A stretch of 64,000 nucleotides of DNA from Streptomyces sp. Ncost-T10-10d (GCF_900091955.1 NZ_FMDF01000053.1:1-64000), one strand, 5' to 3'. Positions 9,259 to 19,182 are shown, counted from the first letter of the stretch. Made by a program: numbers and translations. Notes: generated by a model from the letters alone, not told the origin.

Positions 9259-10107
9259 ATGCGACTGATGCGCATCGGTGAACCGGGCCATGAGCGCCCC
9301 GTCGCCATCTGCCCCGAGGGCCGTCACCACGACCTGTCCGGCATCACCGACGACATCGACGGCGCGTTCCTCACCGCGCTCGCCGACCATCCGAACCTGG
9401 TGCCCGCCGAGCCGGCGCTCCCCGGGATCGACATCACCGGTCAGCGGATCGGCGCCCCGGTGGCCCGCCCCTCCGCGCTGCTCTGCATCGGCCAGAACTA
9501 CGCGGCCCACGCGGCGGAGTCGGGCAGCGAGCCGCCCGAGCAGCCGATCCTGTTCTACAAGTCGCCGAACACGATCGTCGGCCCGTACGACGACGTGCTC
9601 ATCCCGCGCGGCTCGAAGAAGACCGACTGGGAGGTGGAGCTGGCCGTCGTCATCGGCCGCCGCGCCTCCTACCTGGACTCCCCCGCCGACGCCGCCGCGC
9701 ACATCGCGGGATACGCCGTCAGCAACGACGTCTCCGAGCGCGCCTTCCAGCTGGAGGAGTCGGGCGGCCAGTGGTCCAAGGGCAAGAGCTGCGCCACGTT
9801 CAACCCGCTGGGGCCGGTGCTGGTGACGGCCGACGAGGTGGGTGACCCGCAGCAGCTGCGGCTGCGCAGCTATGTGAACGGGGAGCCGCGGCAGGACTCC
9901 AGCACCGCGGACATGATCTTCAGCGTGGCGCATCTCGTGCACCACCTGTCGCAGTATCTGGTGTTGGAGCCCGGTGACGTCATCAACACCGGGACCCCGC
10001 AGGGTGTGGCCTTGTCCGGCCGCTTCCCCTACCTGGGCCCGGACGATGTGATGGAGGTCGAGATCTCGGGCCTGGGCCGACAGCGCAGCGTCTGCCGGCC
10101 CGCGTGA
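9259..10107 (+). CDS. Fumarylacetoacetate hydrolase (FAH) family protein
   Basis: A 282-residue member of the FAH family, metal-dependent enzymes that hydrolyse or decarboxylate diketo-acids (for example 2,4-diketo-3-deoxy sugar acids). The catalytic and metal-binding region shows CIGQNYAAHAAESG, DWEVELAVVIG (metal-binding Glu) and SNDVSERAFQ. The C-terminal NTGTPQGVALSG is typical. Start ATG at 9259 has an AGGAGA ribosome site about 10 bp upstream; the longer frame from 9151 lies in the previous gene and spacer. Last gene of the + strand cluster. An FAH hydrolase next to a DapA-type lyase points to sugar-acid breakdown ending in pyruvate or a similar product (inference). Confidence 0.88.
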   Translation: MRLMRIGEPGHERPVAICPEGRHHDLSGITDDIDGAFLTALADHPNLVPAEPALPGIDITGQRIGAPVARPSALLCIGQNYAAHAAESGSEPPEQPILFYKSPNTIVGPYDDVLIPRGSKKTDWEVELAVVIGRRASYLDSPADAAAHIAGYAVSNDVSERAFQLEESGGQWSKGKSCATFNPLGPVLVTADEVGDPQQLRLRSYVNGEPRQDSSTADMIFSVAHLVHHLSQYLVLEPGDVINTGTPQGVALSGRFPYLGPDDVMEVEISGLGRQRSVCRPA

Positions 10108-10135
10108 CACCGGGCGGGTCCCGGACCGGTCGTTC

Positions 10136-11842
10136 TCAGTCCTCCGGGAGTTCGACCGGGGCGATGTCGTCGAAGACATCGCCGGGGCCGGGGTTCGTCG
10201 CATCGGTCGCGCCGCCGAACCGGGTCATCACACCCCACACGGCGTTGAGCGCGGTCTGTACGGCGCCCTCGGCCCATCCGGCCGTCCAGGAGATGTCGTC
10301 GCCCGCGAGGAACAGACCCCGTCGGTCGGCGGGCAGCCGGTCCTGCATGAAGTGGGTGAACAGCCGCCGCTGGTACCGGTAGTGGCCCGGCAGATTGGCC
10401 TTGAACGCTCCCATGAACCAGGGCTCGTTCTCCCACGAGACCGTCACCGGGTTGCCGATGATGTGCTTCCTGATGTCGACGTCCGGATAGACCTCGCCGA
10501 GCGACTTGAGCATGACGTCCATGCGCTCGTTCGGGGAGAGCGGCAGCCACTTCAGGCTGTCGTCGCACCAGGTGTACGAGAGGCAGATGACGGCCGGCTT
10601 GTCGGGCCCGTCGTCGAGGAGGTAGGTGCCCCGGGTCATCCGGTCGGTGAGCGTCATCGACATGGTGTCCCGCCCGGTCGGCACCCCCCTGCCGTCGACG
10701 GCCTTGTCCAGCCAGAACGGCCGGTCGACGGGGACGAACAGCTTGGACGACTCCATGTAGTGGGTGCGCTCCATCGCCGTCCAGTGGTCGATCGGGAAGA
10801 GCGCGTCGTCGCAGTCGATCTTCGAGAGCAGCAGCCAGGACTGCCCGGTGAAGATCGCGGCGGGGTAGGTGCGTATGTCACCCGTGGCGTCGGTGACGGT
10901 GATCCGGTTTCCGGCGGTACGGTTCAGCCGGGTCACGGCGGGGCGCGGCTCACCACCGTGAAGCGAGGAGAGTGACGTGCCGAGCGGCCAGTGGACGATC
11001 TTCTGCGGTTCGCGGTCCCAGAGCCGCAGCGGGAGCTGCTGGCTGCCGCCGACGATGCCCCGGTGGTGATCGTCCGCCTCGGTGTAGACGACGCGCAGGA
11101 TCTCCAGGATGGAGTTGGGGAAGTCGGTGTCCCAGCCACCGGTGCCGAAGCCGACCTGGCCGAAGATTTCACGGTGCCGGAACGACTTGAAGGCGTCGGA
11201 GTCGCAGAGGAATCCGTAGAAGGTCTGGTTGTCGAGCTTCCGGACGAGCTCCGCCCAGATCTCGCGGATGCGCGGCACATCGCGTTCGCGCATCGCGCGG
11301 TTCATGTCGGAGAAGTCCGCGCCCTCCTCCAGGCACCGGTTCCAGGCGTCCATCACATCGCGGTAGACCTGCGGCAGATCGTCGATGGTCCGCGCGTAGT
11401 GCGACTCGCCCTTGAGGTCGACGACGGTCGACGGGGTGGCCGGGGAGAGCGGGTTGGGGAACGGCTTCGTCTCCAGCCCGACCAGGTCGATGTAGTGCTG
11501 GAGCGCGGTGGAGGACGGCGGGAAGCGCATCGCGCCCATCTCGGCGGTGAGCTCCGGGTCGCAGCCGTCGAAGCCGACGGTGCGCAGCCGCCCGCCGATC
11601 TCGTCCGCTTCGTAGACGACGGGCTTGAGCCCCATCTTCATCAGCTCGTACGCGGCGACGATGCCGGAGAGCCCGCCACCGATGACGGCGACCTCGGTGC
11701 CGTGCTCCGTCGCCGGTATCTGCCCGATCCCTGCGGGGTGCGCCAGGAAGTCGTCGTACGCATAGGGGAAGTCCGGCCCGAACATGGTGATCGGCTCAGC
11801 CGCGTCGGTGTGCTGGACGGCGTTGGGCACCGTGGACGTCAT
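10136..11842 (-). CDS. FAD-dependent amine oxidase family, tryptophan/phenylalanine 2-monooxygenase-like
   Basis: A 568-residue flavoprotein. The FAD-binding motif VAVIGGGLSG lies at residues 51-60 and ends in the acidic YEAD at 77-80, followed by GGRLRT. The segment AEMGAMRFPPS (about 100-110) and downstream PFPNP are features I associate with tryptophan 2-monooxygenase (IaaM) and phenylalanine 2-monooxygenase, rather than with monoamine or putrescine oxidases. The C-terminal FAD element is FLAGDDISWTAGWAEGAVQTA. Those enzymes convert an L-amino acid to its amide. A nitrilase-family amidohydrolase lies 49 bp upstream in the same direction, which would hydrolyse such an amide. The substrate is inferred; a plain L-amino-acid oxidase is the main alternative. 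Confidence 0.8.
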   Translation of the reverse strand: MTSTVPNAVQHTDAAEPITMFGPDFPYAYDDFLAHPAGIGQIPATEHGTEVAVIGGGLSGIVAAYELMKMGLKPVVYEADEIGGRLRTVGFDGCDPELTAEMGAMRFPPSSTALQHYIDLVGLETKPFPNPLSPATPSTVVDLKGESHYARTIDDLPQVYRDVMDAWNRCLEEGADFSDMNRAMRERDVPRIREIWAELVRKLDNQTFYGFLCDSDAFKSFRHREIFGQVGFGTGGWDTDFPNSILEILRVVYTEADDHHRGIVGGSQQLPLRLWDREPQKIVHWPLGTSLSSLHGGEPRPAVTRLNRTAGNRITVTDATGDIRTYPAAIFTGQSWLLLSKIDCDDALFPIDHWTAMERTHYMESSKLFVPVDRPFWLDKAVDGRGVPTGRDTMSMTLTDRMTRGTYLLDDGPDKPAVICLSYTWCDDSLKWLPLSPNERMDVMLKSLGEVYPDVDIRKHIIGNPVTVSWENEPWFMGAFKANLPGHYRYQRRLFTHFMQDRLPADRRGLFLAGDDISWTAGWAEGAVQTALNAVWGVMTRFGGATDATNPGPGDVFDDIAPVELPED

Positions 11843-11891
11843 GGGGTACGGAACTCCTTGCGCGAAAAAGGTGGAACGAGGGGTGGCGGGC

Positions 11892-12689
11892 TCAGACGAG
11901 GGAGCCGTACAGACCGGGGCGGCGGTCGTTCAGATACGGGTTGGCGGCGCGCGAGGCGCTCAGGAACTCGGGGTCGACCTCGCCGATGACCAGTTCCTCG
12001 CCGCGTCCGGCGCGGGTACGGACGGTGCCGTCCGGACCGGCCAGGCAGCTCAGCCCGACGAACTCGAACTCGCCTTCCGGGCCGGTCCTGTTGACGTACG
12101 CCACGTACATCTGGCTCTCGAATGCGCGCACCGGTACGACGGACTCGGCGACGAACTGGAAGGGGTGCATCTGCGCGGTGGGCACCAGCAGCAGATCGGT
12201 GCCTGCGAGGGCGTGCGAGCGGACGTTCTCCGGGAACTCGACGTCGTAGCAGATCATGATCCCGATGCGTACGCCGTCCAGTTCGGCCTGGACGACGGGC
12301 TGCTCGCCCGGGGTGAACCACTCCTGCTCGAAGCAGCCGAAGAGATGGGTCTTGCGGTAGTTCGCGAGCGCCGACCCGTCCGGCCCGATGAGCTGCGCGG
12401 CGTTGAAGATCTGCTCGCCCGCGCGCTCCGGGTAGCCGTAGAGGACCGCGAGCCCGTGCCGCGCGGCGATCTCGGCGACGGCCCGGGCGGAGGGCCCGTC
12501 CGCCGGCTCGGCCAGCCGGGCCACGTCGGCCCCGATCGCGTACCCGGTCAGGAACAGCTCGGGACAGACGAGCAGCCGGGCCCCGGCGTCCGCCGCCCGC
12601 CGTGCGGCTCCGTCGAGCACCTTGATGTTCTCGTCCACGTGCCCGGGTCGTCCGGAGCTCTGGAGCAGGGCGGTACGCAACGGCGGCAT
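11892..12689 (-). CDS. Carbon-nitrogen hydrolase (nitrilase superfamily amidase)
   Basis: A 265-residue nitrilase-superfamily protein with the full catalytic triad: Glu44 in CPELFLTGY, Lys113 in YRKTHLF and Cys147 in MICYDVEFPE. Length and triad context fit the amidase and carbamoylase branches rather than true nitrilases. The ATG at 12689 was chosen because the typical core (PPLRTALLQSS) begins directly after it; the longer frame adds an Arg/Pro-rich stretch. Transcribed ahead of the monooxygenase gene with a 49-bp spacer, so probably one unit. Predicted role: hydrolysis of an amide produced by its partner (inference). Confidence 0.85.
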   Translation of the reverse strand: MPPLRTALLQSSGRPGHVDENIKVLDGAARRAADAGARLLVCPELFLTGYAIGADVARLAEPADGPSARAVAEIAARHGLAVLYGYPERAGEQIFNAAQLIGPDGSALANYRKTHLFGCFEQEWFTPGEQPVVQAELDGVRIGIMICYDVEFPENVRSHALAGTDLLLVPTAQMHPFQFVAESVVPVRAFESQMYVAYVNRTGPEGEFEFVGLSCLAGPDGTVRTRAGRGEELVIGEVDPEFLSASRAANPYLNDRRPGLYGSLV

Positions 12690-12769
12690 GGCTGACCTCG
12701 GGCGGTGCGGGCGGGGCGGGGACGTATTGACGGTACGGTCCGCCACTCGAACCGGACAAGGCGCGAGCG

Positions 12770-12828
12770 TTGCGCGTGCACCGTCGATCCATTGCGCGCC
12801 GACGGCCTGTGGCGGCGATTCATTGCGC
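12770..12828. promoter_or_regulatory. Three phased TTGCGC repeats, candidate Lrp/AsnC operator
   Basis: TTGCGC occurs at 12770, 12792 and 12823, in the spacer upstream of the amidase-monooxygenase pair and just downstream of the Lrp/AsnC gene. The offsets are 22 and 31 bp, about two and three helical turns, so all three would lie on one DNA face. Lrp-type octamers bind such phased series. The match is suggestive only. The rest of the 288-bp spacer (12690-12977) shows no gene. Confidence 0.35.
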
Positions 12829-12977
12829 TCGACGTCTTTGCAGGTCAAGCAGGTGACACAGGTCTCAGCCCGACGCCTCGTCGAAGACCCGCAGCCCGGG
12901 CATCACCGGCCCGCCCGGCAACTGTCCGGCCCGTCCGGCGATCGAGGGCAGGTCGGGTGTCGGACGCGGCCCGCGCC

Positions 12978-13433
12978 CTACTGCGGCGACCCCGACGAGT
13001 ACCGCCGCAGCAGTGGCGACAGCACGAGCACGGACTTCGTCCGCTCCACATACGGCTCGCCCGCAATCCGCTCGAGCACCTGCTCGAAGTGGCGCATGTC
13101 CGCGGCGAAGACCTGCACGATCGCGTCGGCCTCCCCCGTCACCGTGGAGGCCGACGCGATCTCCGGGTACCGCGCAAGCCCCTGCTTGATCAGCTCCGGC
13201 GACGTATTGCGGCTGCAGTAGATCTCGATGAACCCCTCGGTCTCCCACCCCAGCGCCGCGGGGTCCACCCGCACCGTGAACCCGGTGATCGCGCCCTCGG
13301 CGCGCAACCGGTCCACACGGCGTTTCACGGCGGGCGCGGACAGGCCGATGAGCGCGCCGATGTCCGCGTAGGAGCGCCGGGCGTCTTCGGCGAGGGCGTG
13401 GACGATGCGTTCGTCGAGGTCGTTCAGGCGCAC
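12978..13433 (-). CDS. Lrp/AsnC family transcriptional regulator
   Basis: A 151-residue feast/famine regulator. The N-terminal winged helix-turn-helix reads DLDERIVHALAEDARRSY, then SAPAVKRRVDRLRAEG. The C-terminal RAM ligand-binding domain includes STVTGEADAIVQVF. The GTG at 13433 is preferred because a longer start (13502) would translate through a perfect 14-bp inverted repeat, and homologues as I recall them begin close to VRLNDLDERI. It sits between the aldehyde dehydrogenase and the amidase-monooxygenase genes on the same strand, so it probably controls this amino-acid or amine catabolic set and itself. Confidence 0.88.
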   Translation of the reverse strand: MRLNDLDERIVHALAEDARRSYADIGALIGLSAPAVKRRVDRLRAEGAITGFTVRVDPAALGWETEGFIEIYCSRNTSPELIKQGLARYPEIASASTVTGEADAIVQVFAADMRHFEQVLERIAGEPYVERTKSVLVLSPLLRRYSSGSPQ

Positions 13434-13464
13434 TTCGGGCGGTTCACTTCTCTGCGATGGTCTG

Positions 13465-13494
13465 CTTCGGGGGCGGCAGGTGCCGCCCCCGAAG
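13465..13494. terminator. Perfect 14-bp inverted repeat between aldehyde dehydrogenase and Lrp genes
   Basis: CTTCGGGGGCGGCA (13465-13478) is followed after 2 bp by its exact reverse complement (13481-13494). It lies 50 bp past the stop of the aldehyde dehydrogenase gene, so a terminator is the simplest reading. Because it is only 32 bp upstream of the regulator start it could also be an autoregulatory operator. Confidence 0.6.
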
Positions 13495-13544
13495 TAGACC
13501 ATGGCCCCGCCCCGCCGGGCGCGCTCACCGCATCGGGTGACCGG

Positions 13545-15002
13545 TCAGAACGGGAACTGCGAACGGCCGTGCTGCACCGAGATCCACTTCTGCGTGGTGA
13601 AGGCCTCGACCATCGACTCGCCGTTCAGCCGGCCGAGGCCGGAGCTCTTCTCGCCGCCGAACGGGACGATGGGCTCGTCGTGGACCGTGCCGTCGTTGAT
13701 GTGGATCATGCCGGTGTGGATGCGCTGCCCGATCCGTACGCCGCGCTCGATGTTGCCGGTGTGCACCGCGCCGCTCAGACCGTACGGGGTGTCGTTGGCG
13801 ATCCGTACCGCCTCGTCCTCACCGTCGAACGGCACGAGGAGCGCGACCGGACCGAAGATCTCCTGGGACAGGACGGGGGAATCGGCGGCCAGACCGGTCA
13901 GCACGGACGGGCTCACCAGATTGCCCTCGGCGCTGCCGTGCAGCAGGGCCGTCGCGCCGGCCTCGACGGTCTGGTCGACGAGCGAGGAAATGGCCTCGGC
14001 CTGCGAGGAGTTGATCAGCGGGCCGATCTGGGTCTCCGGGTCGGCCGGGTCCCCCACCCGCAGCGAAGCGACCTTGGCGACGAACTTCTCGGTGAATTCC
14101 TTCTCCACCGAGCGGTCGACCAGGATCCGGTTCGCGGCCATGCAGACCTGGCCCTGGTGCACGTACCGGCTGAAGACGGCCGCGTCCACGGCGTAGTCCA
14201 GATCGGCGTCGTCGAGGACGATGAGCGCGCTGTTGCCGCCGAGTTCGAGCACGGCGCGCTTGAGGTTCGCCGCGCAGACCGTGGCGACGTGCCGTCCCAC
14301 CTTGTCCGAACCGGTGAAGGAGATGACCTGCGGAATGGGGTGCTCCAGCAGTGCGTCCCCGATCTCCGCGATGTCGGTGACCACGACGTTCAGGAGCCCG
14401 GCCGGCAGCCCCGCCTCCTCGAACACCTTCGCCACCAGCGTGCCGCCGCAGACCGGGGTGTTCTGGTGCGGCTTGAGCACCACTGCGTTGCCCAGCGCCA
14501 GTGCGGGGGCGACCGACTTCAGGGACAGCAGGAACGGGAAGTTGAAGGGGCTGATGACACCCACGACACCGACGGGCACCCGGTAGACACGGTTCTCCTT
14601 GCCCTCGGTCGGCGAGGGCAGTATCTGCCCGGAGGGCCGCAGCGCGAGCTGGATCGACTCCCGCAGGAACTCCTTGGCGAGATGCAGCTCGAAGGCCGCC
14701 TTCAGCCGGGTGCCGCCCAGTTCCGCGACGATCGCTTCGCTGATCTCGGGTTCGCGCTCCTCGACGACGCGCAGCGCCCGCTCCAGCACCAGCCGGCGGG
14801 CGTACGGATTGGTGTCGCCCCACGCCCGCTGGGCGACCTCGGCGGACCGGTACGCCTGGTCCACCTCGGCGGCCGTGGCAACCGTGATCGAGGCAAGCTT
14901 CTCCCCGTTGTACGGATTGAAGTCGATGATGTCCCAGGACCCCTTGCCCGGCCTCCACTCTCCGTCGATGTACTGATGGGCCAGGTCGGTGAAGAAGGAC
15001 AT
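13545..15002 (-). CDS. Aldehyde dehydrogenase (NAD(P)-dependent, benzaldehyde-dehydrogenase-like)
   Basis: A 485-residue ALDH superfamily enzyme that oxidises an aldehyde to its carboxylic acid. Catalytic Glu253 lies in LELGGNSAL and catalytic Cys287 in GQVCMAANR. The cofactor-binding segment is SPFNFPFLLSLKSVAPALA and the FTGS motif is at about 229-232. The start at 15002 gives the usual ALDH length. First gene of a - strand group that includes the Lrp regulator, amidase and FAD monooxygenase, suggesting a shared role in aromatic amino acid or amine breakdown. The exact aldehyde cannot be predicted. Confidence 0.9.
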   Translation of the reverse strand: MSFFTDLAHQYIDGEWRPGKGSWDIIDFNPYNGEKLASITVATAAEVDQAYRSAEVAQRAWGDTNPYARRLVLERALRVVEEREPEISEAIVAELGGTRLKAAFELHLAKEFLRESIQLALRPSGQILPSPTEGKENRVYRVPVGVVGVISPFNFPFLLSLKSVAPALALGNAVVLKPHQNTPVCGGTLVAKVFEEAGLPAGLLNVVVTDIAEIGDALLEHPIPQVISFTGSDKVGRHVATVCAANLKRAVLELGGNSALIVLDDADLDYAVDAAVFSRYVHQGQVCMAANRILVDRSVEKEFTEKFVAKVASLRVGDPADPETQIGPLINSSQAEAISSLVDQTVEAGATALLHGSAEGNLVSPSVLTGLAADSPVLSQEIFGPVALLVPFDGEDEAVRIANDTPYGLSGAVHTGNIERGVRIGQRIHTGMIHINDGTVHDEPIVPFGGEKSSGLGRLNGESMVEAFTTQKWISVQHGRSQFPF

Positions 15003-15136
15003 GAGATCCCTTACCGCAGAGAGGCGGGCAGCTGATTGCGCTTCATATTACTTACATCTCAATGTGGTTGGAGCGGTTCACCTTGGTATCCGAGGGCCGG
15101 AATCGGACATCCCCGAGCCACGCGAGGACATCCGAA

Positions 15137-15185
15137 AACACCGTTGCCCCTCACGGCTCGAACGGCCGTGAGGGGCAACGGTGTT
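15137..15185. terminator. Strong hairpin, 21-bp perfect stem (guaB1 terminator)
   Basis: The arms at 15137-15157 and 15165-15185 are exact reverse complements (starting AACACCGTTGCCCC) around a 7-nt loop. It lies 14 bp beyond the guaB1 stop on the - strand. No long T-run follows, as is usual for Streptomyces terminators. It separates guaB1 from the aldehyde dehydrogenase gene. Confidence 0.85.
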
Positions 15186-15199
15186 GCGGAACTCCGGAA

Positions 15200-16891
<1,692 letters not shown>

Positions 16892-16971
16892 TCACGACTA
16901 CGCCCCGGAGGAACTGGCGGACGGTCACAACTTCCGTCACACGTACGACCGGAGAGGATCACGACCCACCC

Positions 16972-17994
16972 GTGGAGAGCGAACTGCCGGACATCTACTG
17001 CCCGTTCCCCCAGCGGACGAATCCGCACGTCGGGCACACCCGGGTCCACCTCGACAGCTGGATCCGCAACACCGGTCTGGTACACCGGGATTCAGCCAGG
17101 GAGCGCTTCGAGCAAGCGGACTTCGGAGCGTTCGTCGGCATGGTGTATCCGACCGCCGACAGCAAGGATCTCGACCTCGTCGCCGACTGGTTCGTATGGC
17201 TGTTTCTCGTCGACGACCAGCTCGACGACGGTCACCTGGGCCGCAGCCCCGAGCGGGTGCGGGACGTGGTCGCGGTGATGCGGTCCGTGATCGAGGGCAC
17301 CGGTTCCGGCACCCTGCCGGACGAGGACCTTCCCGCCGCTGTGGTCGCCCTGGTCGATCTGTGGGAACGGACGACGCCGACCGCGGCCGCGCACTGGCGC
17401 ACCCGGTTCGGCTGGCACCTCACCACCTATCTCACGACGGCCACCACCTGGGAGGCCGGGAACCGGGCCGCAGGGGTGGTGCCGTCCGAGGAGACGTACA
17501 TCGCCAAGCGTCGCCACACCGGCGCGATACATGTCTGCATGGACCTGATAGAGACCGTGGCCGGGATCGAGGCTCCCGAGTCGATCCACAACGACTCCCG
17601 GTTCATCGCCGCGCTGGAAGCGTCGTGCAATGTCGTGTGCTGGGCCAACGACGTGTACTCCTACGAGAAGGAGCAGGTGCTCGGCGAGATCCACAATCTC
17701 GTCCATCTGGTCCGGCACCATCGCGGATACGGCAAGCAGCAGGCGCTCGAACACGTCTGCGCGGAGATCGCCACGGAGACGGAGCGGTTCCTCACCGCCG
17801 AGGCCGAGCTGCTGGCCGCGTACCCACAGCTGTCCTGGATGCTCGCACCGTACCTGGACGGGATGCGGAGCTGGATGCGCGGCAACCTGGACTGGTCACG
17901 GCAGACCCCCCGCTACAACCCGGCCGATGTGAGCCAGTACGAGGAGCCGGAAGAGTACCTGGAGGCAACGGTCCTGGGCGTGGCCCGGGACTGA
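16972..17994 (+). CDS. Class I terpene cyclase (sesquiterpene synthase-like)
   Basis: A 340-residue terpene synthase. The aspartate-rich motif DDQLD (residues 81-85, in FLVDDQLDDGH) and the NSE triad NDVYSYEKE (225-233, N225, S229, E233) are both intact for Mg-diphosphate binding. A diphosphate-sensing Arg lies near KRRHTG (about 178-180) and an RY pair near the C-terminus (TPRYNP). Length fits a single-domain bacterial cyclase of FPP. The GTG at 16972 follows GGAGAGG and gives the usual short N-terminus before IYCPFP. No prenyltransferase, methyltransferase or P450 lies nearby, so it is an orphan cyclase. The product cannot be predicted from sequence. Confidence 0.88.
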   Translation: MESELPDIYCPFPQRTNPHVGHTRVHLDSWIRNTGLVHRDSARERFEQADFGAFVGMVYPTADSKDLDLVADWFVWLFLVDDQLDDGHLGRSPERVRDVVAVMRSVIEGTGSGTLPDEDLPAAVVALVDLWERTTPTAAAHWRTRFGWHLTTYLTTATTWEAGNRAAGVVPSEETYIAKRRHTGAIHVCMDLIETVAGIEAPESIHNDSRFIAALEASCNVVCWANDVYSYEKEQVLGEIHNLVHLVRHHRGYGKQQALEHVCAEIATETERFLTAEAELLAAYPQLSWMLAPYLDGMRSWMRGNLDWSRQTPRYNPADVSQYEEPEEYLEATVLGVARD

Positions 17995-18021
17995 ACCACC
18001 GGACTCGTCGGTCAAGACCCA

Positions 18022-18063
18022 CTCAATCGCCGGGCGGCAGAATCAACCCGTCCGGCGGTTGAG
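18022..18063. terminator. Stem-loop after terpene cyclase
   Basis: CTCAATCGCCGG (18022-18033) pairs with CCGGCGGTTGAG (18052-18063) with one wobble. This CTCAA...CCGG hairpin type is common downstream of Streptomyces genes. It lies between the convergent terpene cyclase and SorC-type regulator genes and can serve both. Confidence 0.7.
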
Positions 18064-18132
18064 GACACAGCGGCCACCGGGCGGCGACGGCAACGGTCAC
18101 CGCGACCACCGCTGCCCGCCCCCGTCACCCGC

Positions 18133-19182
18133 TCAGGCCCCGTCCGGATCCGCCCGTTCCAGCGCCGGCCGCCGCGGCGCCGGCGACTCGGTCAGCAGAT
18201 AGTCGGCCGCCGCCGTGTCCGTCACCAGGCTGGTGACGAGCCCGGACCGCAGCACCGCCCCGATCGCCGCAGCCTTCCGCTGGCCGCCCGCGATCGCCAC
18301 CACCTCGGGGATCCGGCGCAGCCGGTCGGCCTCGACCGTGATGCATCGCTCCCCCAGGTCCCGGCCGACCCGCCGCCCCTCCGTGTCGAAGAGGTGGGCG
18401 GACATCTCGGCGGCGACGCCGAGCGACGCGTAGTGCGCCCGCTCCTCGTCGGTGAGCATGTCGTGGACGGTGGAGATGCCCGGCTCCCAGGAGCCGATGG
18501 ACACCGCGGCGACCGTCACCTTGTCGAAGTACTCGAAGGCGCGGGCGATACCGGTCTGGTGGCGGAGCGCGGCCGCCGTGGCCGGGTCGGGCAGCAGCAT
18601 CGGCGCGTAGATCGGGTGGGCCTCACCGCCGGCCACCTGAGCGGCCCGCCGGACCGCCTCGACCGAGCCGCGCTCGGCCGTCCCCGCGTCGTACACCCCG
18701 GTGAGCTGCACGACCGTGCACGGCGGCAGCCGGTCGAGCGCCGCCGCCATGTGGATGGTGGACCGGCCCCAGGCCAGTCCGAGCACATCGCCCTCGTTCA
18801 CCAGTTCTCCGAGGAGATCCGCCGCGACCTCACCCAGGTTCTCCGGATCCGGTGCGTCGTCCTGCTCCTCCGCCGGAGATTCGACGACGACCGCGTGACG
18901 CAGCCCGTAGCGGGCCCTGAGCGCGTCGGAGCGCTCGGCGTCCAGTTCGGCCGGGACGCGGATCTCGATCCGTACGAGGTCGCGCTCCAGAGCCGTCTCC
19001 AGGACCCGGGCCACCTTGAAGCGGCTGACGCCGAACTCCTCGGCGATCTGGATCTTCGACTTTCCTTCGAGGTAGAAGCGGCGGGCCATGGCCGCCGCCT
19101 GCACCAGCTCCGCGGGCCCCATCCGCAGGGCGGACCGTCCCGCCGACATTGCAGACACCGCGATCTCCTCACTGCTGTTCAC
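18133..19182 (-). CDS. SorC/DeoR-type sugar-binding transcriptional regulator
   Basis: A 349-residue regulator. The N-terminal helix-turn-helix lies near residues 28-65 (ARRFYLEGKSKIQIAEEFGV then SRFKVARVL). The rest is the SorC sugar-phosphate-binding domain, with GLAWGRST, VVQLTGVYD and EVVAIAGGQRKAAAI at typical places. The start at 19182 is the longest; Met codons 12 and 21 are alternatives. It lies 132 bp upstream of rpe on the same strand, suggesting control by a pentose or hexose phosphate (inference). Confidence 0.85.
   Translation of the reverse strand: MNSSEEIAVSAMSAGRSALRMGPAELVQAAAMARRFYLEGKSKIQIAEEFGVSRFKVARVLETALERDLVRIEIRVPAELDAERSDALRARYGLRHAVVVESPAEEQDDAPDPENLGEVAADLLGELVNEGDVLGLAWGRSTIHMAAALDRLPPCTVVQLTGVYDAGTAERGSVEAVRRAAQVAGGEAHPIYAPMLLPDPATAAALRHQTGIARAFEYFDKVTVAAVSIGSWEPGISTVHDMLTDEERAHYASLGVAAEMSAHLFDTEGRRVGRDLGERCITVEADRLRRIPEVVAIAGGQRKAAAIGAVLRSGLVTSLVTDTAAADYLLTESPAPRRPALERADPDGA

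Noticed and set aside
10136..11842. Putrescine or monoamine oxidase as the first name for the FAD enzyme
   Set aside because: The GAMRFPPS and PFPNP segments and the adjacent amidase fit the 2-monooxygenase branch better, though the general amine-oxidase fold is shared.
12978..13502. Longer Lrp/AsnC start at 13502
   Set aside because: It would translate through a perfect 14-bp inverted repeat and add residues without HTH similarity.
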